Positions 13,701 through 28,700 of a stretch of 64,000 nt of DNA are shown one piece after another. How positions within the stretch are numbered: position 1 is the stretch's first letter; the number at the start of each line of letters is the position of its first letter. Source of the DNA: Enoplolaimus lenunculus (Eukaryota; Nematoda; Enoplea; Enoplida; Thoracostomopsidae); contig JASANG010002476.1 in NCBI GenBank assembly GCA_030248215.1, positions 1 through 64,000 on the forward strand. The letters run 5' to 3'. The position numbers and the translations under genes were made by a program. The notes beneath the pieces were generated by a model that ran no database searches, was not told the DNA's origin, and worked only from the letters and a program-made list of their open reading frames with translations.

Positions 13701-16700
13701 TAGGCCAATCTGTTGTTTGGCGTAATACCAGTTTCGCCTAGGCTAAACTGCAATTAAACATATCAACCAATCAGATTTGATTATTTGGACAGACGCAACA
13801 TTGACCAATCAGCGTTATCACTTTGTTTTGAATACATCTTACAATCGCTATTTGAAGAAGACGTATCTATCAGGAACGTGTTCGCAAAGTATAAGCTTTA
13901 CTAGGTTTATTCGCTATACAAATTTTGTACGAAACGGTTGTTTCATATTTTATATAGTAAAGGTATTGTGTTACGTATCTGTTTTTTATTGCATTAAGTA
14001 CGTACGTGTACTGAATATTGATTGAGGCCTGTTGATATTGGTAACAATTGAACATATTGTACGTATAGCATACTATGTTTCTCGAGGTAAGCTGAACCCC
14101 CCTTGGCTACGGGCCTGACCCTTTCGGTGCCACAGACTTAGGTTTGGGAAAAGGAATGGCTCACCTTAGGCGAAGACTGTCTAAGTTTTAACCTTAAGTG
14201 CGAGGGGAAGTATATAGATGCTGAAAAAAATTTAATTTTTTTGCTACTGTGCAAATCAGATCTATGTATATATATATACACGCTTCTGTATATATTAATT
14301 ATAATATACGTACGTACTTCTTTATATATACGTATGGGAACAATTGATTGTCAAAAATAGAAAGAAACAAATTTGAAAATTTAAATTTAATTGATGCGTT
14401 TTGTGGCAGTAATTTTTTTTAAAACGTCTGTTCTACGCTAATCGAATGCAAACTTTGATCAAATGCGCTGTCTTCGGTGGTCGTACTCGGTATATGTCGG
14501 AAATTTCTGGTTTTTTAATGCCTCGGTAGAATTTTTAATTCAAATTGATAATTGTCACGCTGTCGCGTAATTAGTACGTACTATCAAGACTGCATAATGA
14601 CAAAAGTGTGCAACTCGGTATATTCTGTGTACAAAAGCATGTAGCCAGAGCACGTTGCGGTTTTGGCCTACCCCCGCTCCACCCTTATTTGGGGGGGGGC
14701 AGGTAAATTGTGCTAGTAAATTCCAATTTAATCTTCAGCTGCTTCGATTATATTCGATTATATTCTTCAAGCCGATGTGTACTGTGTGGTTCAAGTAGTT
14801 AATACCCCGCTAGTCATGGTGGGTCGGGCAAAGATACAGCTCGTGCTGGTGTATTTTGAACCATGCAGCAGAACCCGAGGAGTTGCAGACTCTTGTCTAA
14901 GAGTGATTATCCACTCTTGGTACTTATATACATATACACACACCCGAATTCTAAGCGCCTTTTGGACCAGGATTAACACAGGCGAAAATGTTTACTTTGC
15001 GGTTGTTCGTAAACACGTTCAGTGTGGTGGTGATTGGTAAGGTGAGATTCAAGACGATAAGGTTAAAAAGTAAATATATTGTTTTTGGTGGATCCAGGAG
15101 GTTTTATACGCAAATAAACCACGGGTCTTTTGCTTTAGTGAAACCGGTATGGCACTGCTGAGCGCATTATCCTGGGTAGCGTTGTGCAAACGAATTACGT
15201 ATGTACCTTTGGCCAATGTAAAGAACAGGGGCGGAACAGTATTATAAGCAGTATCCTAAGCTTAAGTATAAGCCTAAGCGTAAGTATGAGTTTGTTCCTA
15301 AGCCTAAGCCAAGCAAAAAATTAGTCTAAGGCTTAAGCTTACTCTTTTGTAGTCCACAGAAAAACGTTCCGCCCCTGATGTTTACATGGGCCGTACCTTT
15401 TATATACGGTTTCGCATGTTTGTTTGTACAATGTAGACGTCTGTTTTCATTAGAAGCGTTGGCTTGCACGACAATTCGTGGACCGATTACTTGTAATCCG
15501 AAATTTCATCGACTCGACAATTCGTCGACCATCGTTATGCTAAAACGTAGGCTTAGGCTTAGGATTACGCTTAAGGTTATGCTTAGATTAATTATAGAGG
15601 GTCGCTTTAGGATACTGTTGGGCGACAAGTTGCCGAACGACGAATTGTCGTAGATTCGTCTAATGGTGCTGACAGATTTTGTATCGATTTATACGAGATA
15701 TGCCAGAAGCCAGGCCGCACTACCGGTGTCTAAGGCACCGGTTCCGGAACCAACGCTTGATTTGCCGAGGCCCATCGATGTGTTTTGAAAAGCTTGAATA
15801 ACTCAATATACCTAAATCTGGTGTTTCGGTTGTGCAAAATCTTTATAAAATATGTACTTGTATTCATTTTTGCGCTACTGTATATCAAATAGCAGCAAAC
15901 TTTGGTTCGACTAAACACTTCATTTTTAAACAAAACATATTTGTCTAGCAGTAAACGGATAGTTTGACAAAACAATATACATTTTTATAAAGCATTCCGA
16001 TCGGCTCCGCTTGGTACCAGTATGATTAGCGATGTGTCGATACCAAAATTTTTGCCGATGCCAATTCTTATTTTGAAAATTTGCCGACACCGATGGCGAT
16101 CCCACTTTCAGTATAGTACACCATTCTTAAACAACACATAAGATATTACATTACATCATTATGCGAAGACTTAAACCCTAACCACCATAAACGATTATAA
16201 TTATATGAGAAAGGTTCATAATGCAATTAATTTTTTCAAACTCAAACTCAGAGGTAACAGTAAGTTTCCCTGATCAGACAGACTGATATATATATACGCC
16301 AAAGCGTTAAATTGATAGCATTCCAACTGACTGTTATATGCATCGGCAAAGAATCGGCAATTTTTTTGCAGTACCGATGCCGGTAGTGCCGATTATTACC
16401 GATGTCGATGCTGATTAATTGGCACATCCCCAGGCAAAATATATATTTGACCCCTGAACAAGTCTAACATAGTGTTGTTCCTGGCAAACTATGCACTAGT
16501 TGGAGTAGAGTGGCAGGTTATTGTTTGGTAAAGAACCTACTTAAATTCGTTTGATTTTACAGCAAGCATTCTTCTTCAATTGTACGCAATTTGTGATTTG
16601 GCTATGAATGAAAGTGAATGGCTCTTTACTATGCATGTGGCTACGTAGGGATACGAATCGGCGCCGACCAATGGTCAGTCAGTACACATATATTATGGGA

Positions 16701-19700
16701 CCGTTCGTTTCATTTTAATACATATTTAAATATGTATTATACATTCATTATGGGTTATGTAGTAATTTATATATATAATATGTAAATATGTATATATATA
16801 TGTATGTATGTATATGTATATGTGTATATATGTATGTGTACTGAGCTACCACTAGTTCATAATACAGAAAACTAACCGGCGGAGTCTACGGATCAAAGGG
16901 AGTTGAGGGGTACTCTGGCCAAAACCCCTCCTGCACAATTGAAAAGTACACGATTTTGTAGTGAAATTTAGCGCTTATATTGCGTTCGGGCTCTTGCTCG
17001 CGAGTTGTGTTCTATTATTGCATCTTTGCGGCTCGATCCCTCGTTTGAGAAATTTTTGGATCCGCCACTGCTAACCGGACTTCAGAGATATGTGTACGTA
17101 CATGTATGTGGTCATTGATGGTGGCTTTTATTCACTAAGCGCCCGCGTGGTACCCGAATGAATGGCTAAAATCGAATGCGATTTGGGTGAGATTTAGGCA
17201 ACATCGAACCGGAAATATTACTTTGTCTTTACCTGTCTGGTTTACGGTAGTATTTGGTGTTACCATTGTTGGGTAGTGAAAAAATTTGGTCTATATTTGG
17301 TTGGGATTGGCATCAAGTATAATTAATTAAGTACATTTGGAGGATAGATAGGCTTGCCGCTATACTTGTCGTCCGGCGCTGTCCGTCATCTGTACGCCGT
17401 CATCCGTACGGCATCTGACGGCGGCGCCGGATGTCATTAAAGAATTGAATTTCATGGAGGGTTCGGAAATTTGAAATGTTTTTTCATAACTGACCGCTCC
17501 CCCTTCAAAGAAAAATATTCGGACCGTCCGCCATTGCTACTTTGATTTTTGGAAACCTACCAAAAACATTGCCTGAAACGAGTTTTCAGCAATTTCATTT
17601 TGAAATTTGTATAAAATCGCATCATCGCATTTGTTAATTTTTGTAACAGCTTGACAACAAAATTGAACCAACCAATTGACGACGTTGGCCAAAAATTCAT
17701 TTCTGAATAAAATTTTTCAAATACAAAATTTTCACCGTTTAAATAAATTAATGATTATGAATAAATTACCACTAAACCGTACAACAATTTCCGGTTCCTG
17801 TATCTTATGAATGTCGCAACAAGAGTCGAATTTTTGAACGAATTCCGGTGAGCAGATCTTGCCGTCGTATATATTAAATGTTGCAGCGAACTAAATTTTT
17901 GGTCCAATGAAATCGTTGACGCAGTTTTATTGGTCGCTTTGCTCAATACTGTGAAGTTTTAGTGAACTTTTCATTCGTTCATAATAGAAAAGTTTATGAC
18001 TTTTCGTTTGTCTCATTTCTAACGGTCGAATTTCGTTGGATATTTTAAGTGCGAGTTAGCTGGAGAAATTATATACGTATTTGCCTTTATTGTTGGGGTG
18101 ATTTCGAGTAGTTTTGTGGCACTTAAGTTGCTTGGTTATAGTTGAAAATGACGAAAAATCGAAGCGAAATGAAGTATATGAACAGATGGATATACGTTGA
18201 ACTGGCTGGCTTTGGTCAGGGTTGAATTGAATGGCGGTTGTGAAAATTGGAATCGAGTCAGGTTGTTTGCTGGGCGTCGTATTGGATTGGCAAAGGGGGT
18301 TGCGAATTTGAGGAAGTCAAACATAATTATAGTAGGAGGTCGTTTCTGTCTTTGAACTGTCGGATTTTGTCCTAGTATTGGTGCGACAGGGTGCAAAGCG
18401 GAACTGGATTATATCGGAATCGGAACAGCAAAATTATATTGGATTTGTAAGCGGAATCGAAACTAGCAATTGTGTGACTGTACGGATAATTTGTATTGAC
18501 AAATATAAGGTGTCTGTTGGCTGGCAACAATTTTTGGTTTTGTAAAGCTAAACTGCAATCAATTATTGATAAGTTAATTCATCGAAAGCAATTTAATAGA
18601 TAAATAATGCAGAATGTTTATGCAAAATGGTACAACAAGTAGGAGTAAAATTAAAATTTCAAACTTTCAGTTCCGATTGATCGTGCCATCGGAATCGAGA
18701 ATCGGTACTCGTATGGAATCACAATTCTAATCGGAATCGGAATTTCGGTTGCACCCTGTGGGCATGTGTTGAAATTCTGAGGTGGAGATGAAAAATTCAG
18801 AAAAATTCACAAATGTAGTTCTGTTTCAGAGTAGTTTATTTGCAAAGTTAATTCGTTGAGTTCATAAGTGATGATATGTATATATGTATGTATGTATGTC
18901 TTGTATGTATGTGTACATGAGCGCAGTCTGTATTCTAAGATTTGCTAAAACCGTTGTTTGCAATTGCTAATTGTGTGAGAACGTAAGATACTTGAACTGT
19001 TTATATACGTATGCTCTGCAAACAGCTTGGGATGGCGTTTTTGTGATTTAAGTAGAGCGAACGGGGCTATATTGAGCGTCAATAAAAGGAAAAAATTTCT
19101 ATTTAAAGGTATTGAAAGCGGGTTGAACTGTAAACTGGTAAAATTTGTCAAAATAACGGTAGTATATAGGATTTGTTACATCTGTCGGTTTGAGTGTGTT
19201 TGATTAACGATGACGGGACTGGGAATCGTGCGTTAGGCTGACACCACATGATTCCTTCATACAGGGTTGTTTGTGCAGTAAAGCATCGGCGAAGGCTGAT
19301 AGAAGCTATTTTGAACCTGACAACCAACTCTGAGCCAGGTTGGTTATGGTCGGCAGTCGTAAAAAAAATTTTCTTGCTTAAAATAAATATAACCGAACGA
19401 CCGGTGTTGTATGATAAGATTAAAATTGTAGCTTTGGTTTCATTAAACTCAAAGCTAAGCAAAATAACAGAAGTGATGAAAAGGCGTGCCGATTGTTTCG
19501 GCAACGTGACGGGAAAATTTAAATTCGATTATTTATTTTATTTATGTAATGTTCAGGCGATTAGAGTTAGAATTGAAACAAATTGTAAGTTGAATTTCTA
19601 ACGCGAATAGTTCAGTATTGAACTAGGAAATGGGAAAATTGTTTATTTAAATTTGAAAAAATGTTGGCTAAATGCAGAAATATTAAAAGTTACGTATAGG

Positions 19701-22700
19701 GTGTAGGCTCCGTCGCCAGTCGTCTCAGCGTGCTAGGGGGGCGGCTAGACATTTGTCACGACGGGCCCATACAGTGGTTTTCGGTTATTTTTACAAGCTG
19801 CGTTGAATATTTTGCGAAGGAGGGGAACAAAATTTATTCAAGGGGACTGGAGCCAACTCTGGTTACGGGTAAGATAGAGTGCCACGTGATTTTTTCGAAG
19901 AACCATAACATATTACGTATCGCATGGAGAGCCGAATATATATCGTAAGCAATTAAGCTAATATTCAAATTAGCTATTAGCTAACTATTCATTTATTGGT
20001 TTTGAATGTTTGCAAACAATTTATTCAGATTCCTCGCACTAAAAAACCTTGATATAACCGTAATAATTTGAGAAATAATTTAAAAAGTCCTAATCTTTTC
20101 TTGTCAATTAAGGTAATATGAAAATAAGCTATTAGCCAACTATTCGATGAGCGGCTTTGATGGTTTGTAGACAATTTATTCAGATTCCTCGCACCCGAAA
20201 ACCCAGTATTGCTGAAATTAGATTGCTTGTAACCCTAATAATTAGTGAAATATTGTAAAAACGCCTAATTTAGGCTTATAAACTATGCTAATATGCAAAT
20301 TATCAATTAGCTAGCTGCTCAAGCGGGAGGGAACGACCTCGCACCCAAAAACCCTTTAGTGCTGAAATTATATTGCTCGTAAGTGTGATAATTAGTAAAA
20401 TAATGTAGAAAGTCCTAATTTAGGGTTAACTAATGATGCAAATTATCCTGTAGCTAATAAATGGCTTAAAATTTGAAAACCCCAATGCGAGGTTAACACC
20501 TCTGGATAACTGGCTTTCAAACAAAAAAGTTTATCAACATCGGTTCAGCCGTTCCTTAGAGATTCTTTTCGGACGGACAGACGAACAGACGGACGGACGG
20601 ACATCCACCTTTGGACCTCAGACTACAAAACATAAAACACTTTGCGAAACTCCGAGCTTCGCTCAATAATACTGGGTGAATATTTGAGCTGAAGGCCGGT
20701 GGGATGTTTGTTTCACTGCTCGCCTGTATAGAGTATATCTCTACTTGCGATCTAATTACATCCTTAAACGGTTGTATTTAGTTCTAGTTTACAGCGTGGG
20801 TCGTATTGCTGTGATTTGTTACATGATGTATGTATGGTTGCATTGTTGTTCTGTACGTCAGCGGCGGTGGAAGGATTTGGTTCCGCGGCCTGCTTTCTAA
20901 TGTGAACAAACACGAATTTGAGTAAAAGCAGTAACAGTTCAATTGTTCACTGTTGTTTACTATAAGCTTTTACTATAAGCTGGTGTTATAAATTTGCGAC
21001 CCTGCCCCCCCTACATCCGCCTTTGGCATCACCATTGTATGTACTATACGCATATATTATGTACGTAGCGGTGGTAGTGTTTTAGCGGACGTGACCCCGC
21101 CGACCGGATATTGTGTTTCGTCACTTTGCGCACTATTGTCTAGACTTGTATGCAATCTATTAGCAACCAAGTGTTCTACGTACTGAGGTTGCTAATGGCA
21201 TGTGGGAGGGATCGCTTTGTGTGCCGCGGCAGACGGATGAAACTTTGTCGTGGGTGGACAATTGGGGGCGCATTTGGGTGTGATAGTTTGGAGGGAAAGT
21301 GTTGGGAGATAAGCGAAGCGATAGAGTTTTGAAGTATTGTTTGACGGATTCAGGGGTGAGGTGGAATTGAATTGAAGGATTAGGAGTGGGGTGGCACCGA
21401 ATCCGCGATTTGACCGAATCTGACACCATTGGTAATTTGCCGAATCAGAATCGTACATTTTGCAAATTTCCGACATATCAATAATATATAATTTGTTTTA
21501 GAATAGCAAAGTAATATAATTTGAACATTAGCTTTCGACCTGCATAACAAATAACATTTATTATTCCAGCAAATTTACGTTTTTTCGCAAACGCAATTAC
21601 TTCGTGCGTGACCTCAGTCCTGAAATCTGTGACCTGAAACAAAAAATATTGATTTATATAACAGGTTAATTAAAATTTTTATTGGTTAAAAATGAAAAAC
21701 TATATACACTTACCGAACATTATTGGATTCGGCTTTTTTGCAATCGAATCCGATCGCAAATTTTTGCCGATTCAGAATCCGAACTTTAGTTGCCAACCTG
21801 ATTAGTGGCTGCTGTTCTTGTTAATGTTACCCAGTCAGTGATGTACGATTGTTAAGAACGCATTTATGCTATTGAATATAAATTCACACATGTGAACTCT
21901 GTTGCAATTCGTTTGAATATTTTGCATTTGCAGTTTGATTGGTCAATCGGAATGTTTGTTTGAAAATACTTGCAGTTGCAAACTATTTAGTGCAAGTTGC
22001 AGCTGCGAGTTCTCGCTGCAAAAACTTGCACGTGTGAATGGGGCTTAATGCTCGAAATCATTATGTGGGCACATGTCACTTTAAGGTGCGTCCAGGTTTC
22101 TGGTGGGTCAATAAAAGAGTAGGTTTAGATTCTAGATTATATTTTACTGCTTAGGCTTAGGAACACATTTATGCAACGCTTAGGCTTAGGCTTAGGAATA
22201 CGCTTAATCTACTGCTACTCGCGTTAAAGTAACATTGGCCACTAACTGTATAGTAGGTATGAATACAACGCTGATGCATTGAAATTGAATTGTTCCAACT
22301 ACGGTTCATTTATGGATTATCTCTCACTACTATAGTAAGTGGATAAAAGCGTGCGTATTTATATTTTAATTTGCAGTATGTTTCCCAGTTTAGTGAATGT
22401 AGGCCGCATTGATTCGGATATTAGTGACGGATCCAAAAACTTGTGACAGGGGGGGTGGCACGCGCACGCTATATATATAATAGCTAACGAAGCGTTGGGT
22501 GCAAAGCGAGCGAAAAGTCAAACGCAATTTTAGTACGCACTGATAGATGTTAACGCCAAAGATTTGGGTTTGATTGCGGTTTGGGCGGGACGTTGTTTGG
22601 GTGTCTCCCATGTACCCGTCAGTGTCCTTTATATGAACGTTTATATACATAGCCATATATGTATATATATCCATATATGTATGTATATATAATGTGTTGT

Positions 22701-25700
22701 TAGTGCTCAGTAATGATGTGCAGTTCGCTCTTTATTTTAATCATGATGCTAAGTAGTTGCGGTTCTGATAGTTGGCAGGTCAGCTGGAAATGAGTTGAGG
22801 GTGGAAAATAGCCGTTGAGGCAGGGAAATTGGTGATTGAAGTAAGGCAGGTAGGAATCGGGTGGGGAAGGTTTCAGTCTCTACTAACGGTAGGCTTTGAC
22901 TAGTGCGAAAAGGAACTATGCACAAATTGATACGGTTGTGTCTTGGCTACGATATAACGATATAGCCTGGTTTTACTGAGAAGTTTGGGGTTTATTGATA
23001 GTAAGGAAGTGCTGATTAATCGGTATCGGTAATAATAGTAATAGTAATAATAATAATAATAAGAATAATAATAATAATAATAATAATAATCAGCACTTTT
23101 CGTGAGTATTGGCGTTGGCAGTGCAAAAAAATGTTGATTCTTTTTTGCGCATAACAGTGAGTTGGAATGCAATTAATTTCACTTTCTGGCGTATATCGGT
23201 TCGTCTGTCTGGTCAGAAGGAAAACTGTTATCACTCGTGCGTTTGTGTTTGAAAAAATTAATTAAAATGAACTGTTGACTTAAAATTATCATTTTTTACG
23301 GTTGTTAGGGTGTAAGTCTTCGCATTTATAATAATGTAAGAGTTGAATCCCATATCTGTTCTTTAAGCATCGAGTTTTACAAATCGGAATTGGTATCAGT
23401 TTCGACATCGGAATATTTTCAAAATAAAAATTGGCATCGGCAAAAATTTTGGTATCGGCACATCCTTAATTTATATATAATTGTAGCGACGGTCTTAGCA
23501 TACAAGCTTCTTGATGTTAGAAAACGAAAACATTTTCTTTTACATTAAGTTATCGTTGTAAGAGCGTCCGAAAATGTAATCTTGGGGCATGGCTACGCCT
23601 TTGGCTTCAGATGTGTGTCCACTGTCCAGTGTGGAATTAAGCCGTCGAAAAATGGCTCATAAGCTTCATTAGCTTCAAGATTGAAGGATTATATGATTTC
23701 GTTTTACTCATATGACTGTTTGATTTAGTTAAATATGACAACGTGTCTGCATATATATCGATATATATTTATATATATACTTATATTATATCTATATCTA
23801 TATATATATCATAGTTATATATAGTGTGTGACAGCTTGTAAAGTGATTAACGAGTGTTTGCATTTTGCGTTAGGTTGATATATTTGGTCCAGGTGAAATA
23901 CTATGGAAGGGAATTGAAAGCTTAAAGGTGCAGGCGCTAGTTGGTTGTGTATGTTATACCAGTGTCTGGCAAATGAATGATATATTAGGTATGAGTTTCA
24001 ACGGCAGATTTGTAGCAGTTTCAATCTGCGTTGACGCTGGAGCTATGGAAATGGCAGAGATTGAGGTTTAAATTGAATTTCAAATCCGGTTCTCGGGGTT
24101 GAATTATTGACAACGCAGTCGTTCTTAGGCCTGTGAGCTTGTCAAATTATGAAAATGTCGATCGAAAGTGACAAATGTTAAATTTATAACTACGGAACGT
24201 AACGTTTAATGACATAATATGTAATGTGTCAAATTGTCAAATTCGGAACCCAGACAGCGTTGGCTGTATAGTGGCATTTCAAAATATAAAATGATTTGGT
24301 CGGTTAAAAAGGTTTAAATCTTGCTGTGTTTTGCGTGTTTCTGTTTGGTTTAATTATTTGGCTCCGGTACACGTTTCGTTCACAGTTAATTAAGGTTTTA
24401 ATACTTAGGCTTAGGCAAAGCTTGAGCTTACGCTTAGGCATATATAGACGAGCGTTTTCCTAAACCTAAGACTAATCCTGAGCCTACGCTTAGACATAAG
24501 CGAGCGTTTTCCTAAACCTAAGACTAATCCTGAGCCTACGCTTAGACATACGCGAGCGTTTTCCTAAACCTAAGACGAATCCTGAGCCTACGCTTAGACA
24601 TAAGCGAGCGTTTTCCTAAACCTAAGACGAATCCTGAGCCTACGCTTAAACATAAGCGAGCGTTTTCCTAAACCTAAGACGAATCGTGAGCCTAAGCCGT
24701 AAGAATAAATGTAGAGGGAAAGTGCATAAAAGCCAAACAGTATCGCTGTGACACCACTCATCACAAGTAGCAGGTCAGGTCTATTACTGTGTACATTTAG
24801 TGTATAATAAGTAACGTGTATGTGTATATGTGTAAGTTTTGGCCCGGCACCTGGTTCCTTCTAGGGAACCAATTGTAATCAGTTATTCTGGCATGATTAA
24901 TTATATTTTAACATTTCAAGGTGCTTGAAACCGTGGAATTATGTTTAATTTAGTTATTGTGGTAGGGCAAACTTGCTGGATCAATATTCGTATATATATA
25001 TATTCGTATATATATATATATATTTGAAAATGGGTCATGTGGGAATTAATACGTCTCAAGCTTTAAGCAGAGATGATATATTAAGGCGGCATTATTTTAA
25101 GTATAACTGGTTAACAGCAGATGGTGGCGAGTCGTTTGGCTGACACTTCAATATAGTCTTTAAAGGAGTATAATTTTTGCATTAGTTGATGGTTAATATG
25201 TCATCTCAAAGGTGTACGTACTGGATCTAGAAGATGAAATTCGATAAGATAACAAGTGACGGCGTGAGTACCAATAGTGGATCCACACGTGGGCTGGGGT
25301 GGTACGTAGTGTTCCGTCAGAAAATTTTCAGTGATCAAATGATACCGTCGCTGTTTGTCTTTGCAATTTTTTCCATTGAAAGCAAATCATATGAGAAAAA
25401 TGTGCTGAATTTTGAGCCTCACCAGTCAGTCGTTCATAATTTAATTGCCAACTGGTGATAGGGGCTACACATATTTGAGAATACAGGCACAGGAGTTTGA
25501 ATTTGACAATATCCGACTTTTTGGTGTTTGCGTTGGATGTGACTAGTAGAGAATATGGAGTAGGGTATAGTGATTTGTCTTGGTTCTAAAGGTCAAAAGT
25601 AAACAACAACAACAACAACAAAAAACAACAAAAAGAATAATAAAATAATAAATATGGAAGATATATATACAATAAATGGACATTAAGTAAAATTGATTTT

Positions 25701-28700
25701 TGACCAAAGTCAATATTTGGAAGTTTTAGCAATAAGAAAGATGGTGCACTGTCAGAGTCAGTTGACGTTTTGAATGCTTTCGGTTTGTCGCTGATTGAGT
25801 AACGTTTAAGAGTTCAGATTTCAACAGCGATTGGTTGTGTGGTTAAATTGAACGATAACGTACGTTCAAAGGTGTACGATGTTGTTGGGACTGTGACATG
25901 GTGCTTATGTGATGCTTCTAAATAAGCGAATTGATTAGTGTAGTAATGTATAGTTGACAAGTATACGCTGTGTCAGTGTTCCATCGGAATTCCGATTCCG
26001 GCTAAAATTCCGGCAAAATTTGATTTCCGATTCCGGCTGACTGCTGTTCCGATTCCGGAATACAGAAAAAAATTTGATTCTTATTCCGATTCCGCTTCCG
26101 ACCAAATCTAGTTCCGGTTGGAACCCTTGCGCTGTGTATTGTCGCGTGTCAAACTGGTATTCATGCGGACTTGTTGTCAAGTAGGCAAAGCCCCGGTAGA
26201 AATACTGTACATCCTCTAGAATAACACACTGTCACCGTTTGTAAGCGTTTTGAGTTCAGTTCAACTCAAGTTGAACGTTTTAGCCCAGGATCAGGGTGCA
26301 ACCGGAATTACAATTTACCGGAACCGGAAAGTGAAAAATGCATTTCACCAAAAATTTCATTTTAATCGTATTTTTTGCTCTATCATTTGTGAAACAACCT
26401 TAGTCGAACATAGCTATATATTTTATTTGTTGTATTTTAGATTTTTGTCGTCGACTGAAGTGAAATCCACCATCAATGGCTTATATTCGGAGTACAAGTG
26501 GCTTTCAAAAGAGATTCTTAAAAATTAGGCAAAGTTAAGAAAACGGCCAAATTATAACACCGGAATTTTTAAATCCGGTAAAAATTTACCGGAACCGGAA
26601 CCGGAAGGTGAAAAAATGCCGGAACCGGAATTCCGGTTGCACCCTGCTCAGGATATGGGCCTGTTGTATTCAGTCCAATTCAAGTATGAATTGTCTGATA
26701 CCGGTTCGGAATATTGCGGTATGCGTAGTAATTATTTTATTTGTTTCTTGCAATTTCACAGCTGTTCGAGCGCTTTACCCGCGTTTCACATCGTGTAAAT
26801 GTGAATCGAATGCGTGGGAATGCAGCAGCTCTGAACGTTGTTTGCAATTGCAGTAATTTTATTTTTGTTGTGTACAATAATCCCATTGGACGCAATCGTT
26901 TGATCGAAACAAGACGGACGGTGTCAAGAGGGGCGTAGGGGAGCCGTTCACGCTCGCCCCCCCACTCCCTCGTTTTAAATTCTGGTTTGTCTGGTAGTAG
27001 GTGGTGTTTGGTGTCGATTGAATAATCGTTACAGATACGACAGTTTTAGTTTAAAGCTTACCATACGTACGACCGCGATCTGGTTTTGTTTCGACCCCCA
27101 GGTTTTAAATTTCGGCGAACGCGACTGTGTGTTGAAATTGCGGTAATTTTTGAAAAAATTTGAACGAATCGGTTTAAATTTAAAATCAGACACTGCGTCC
27201 TTGACGCGTTGTCAAATTAAATAATTTGAACGGGGGGCGACGTCGTTTGTGGATGTTTATTATGGGTTGCGAAAGAGAAATAGAGATGCTTGCGTTGAAA
27301 AGCTGGGCAGAGACAGGGAGCAACTACTAATTGGCGGTGGGACTGTGGGACGGTGTTGGTAGTATGTATTATATACGTATATATATAGTGTAACCCCTAT
27401 AGTGCCGTTGATTTGGATAGCTAGTGTTTAATTGGCGTATTTTGATAATTGTTACTGCATTTCATTTTAATTTTAACCACCGCATGCAATCACACAATTT
27501 AATCATTTGGTATAGCAGCAGTGTTAATATTATTGTACAACGAGGTTATAACAAGAATGAGATGCGGTAACAATTTTTTTGGAGACTCGTTTCAGTTATT
27601 CGTCTATTCTTATAGTTCGCGTTCGTCCAGAAAATGGTTCGATTTGACAAAATCAGTTTCTCATAATATCGGCTGATATTTCAAACCCAAATTTTAATAT
27701 TTGAAAATAATACATTTTTTCTTTTCTTCTGTTCCAGGTCTCTCTCGTGTTAGCATTGAAAAAATATTGCCAAAGACATAAACAATTTATACGACGTATA
27801 TATATATATATATCGTTTGACTCGTTTTTTTCTGAGATCCGAAAGTGTCTGGCTGTGCATGGAATAAACCAGGGAAATTGGACCGGTTTCGGGCAGATGC
27901 CTGCTGAGAGGATAACAGAAAAGAGATTAGTTTTTTCTTCAAATACGCGATCTCTTGGCGAAAAAACGTACGTACGGAGGGGTAAACTGATAAAAACACG
28001 TGATAATCAATGGTTTACGCAAAATTTAGTTTGTTAAGTGTAGAGTCGTTGAATATTGCGTGATTTGTGTTAAAAGTGGCTTGCTTGCGTATATATACGT
28101 ACGTAGGTATTTATTTATGTATTGGCCAATGTTACTTTAAGGGGCGTAACAGTCGATTAAGCGTATATTCGTAAGCCTAAAGCCAAAGCAAAAAATGTAA
28201 TCTACAGTCTAAACCCACTCTTTTATATACCCACCAGAAACGTGGACGCCGCTAAAAGTAACATGGGCCTACGTATTTATTGAAATTTGTAAACGACGTT
28301 TCGCTATTTGTGTGGATTTTGAACATTTTTCAGTAAGTATATACTTTAGCAGCCGTAGCTTTTTTTTAACAGTTTTGTAACGAATTTTGTAAATTTATGT
28401 AGTTATATTTTTACGTGTGATAAAATTTCAAATTGGTAATTGACTGTTAAATTTTAAATATTAAATTTCAAATTTCAAATAATTGCGGATATATACGTTA
28501 TACGTATACGTATGGAAAGTTACGTAATTTCGACTTGTTAACAGTTTTTATAACAGTATAGTTTACGTACTGCAACAGTATTTTAACGGGGTATGCTGTA
28601 ATTGTATTGCAGACTTACTAGACGACTACGTAGTGGTTCTACTTATGCTATAGGCGGGAACGTAGCCAAGGGGGCGGCTGAGCCCCCACCCCTGGAAAAT

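Noticed and set aside
19148-19601. Overlapping open frames of about 118 codons on both strands
   Set aside because: No recognisable domain, no splice context, and mirror-image coding on opposite strands suggests chance in non-coding DNA.
22140-22210. True interstitial telomere
   Set aside because: Hexamers are few, degenerate and confined within a MITE core; reported only as telomere-like.
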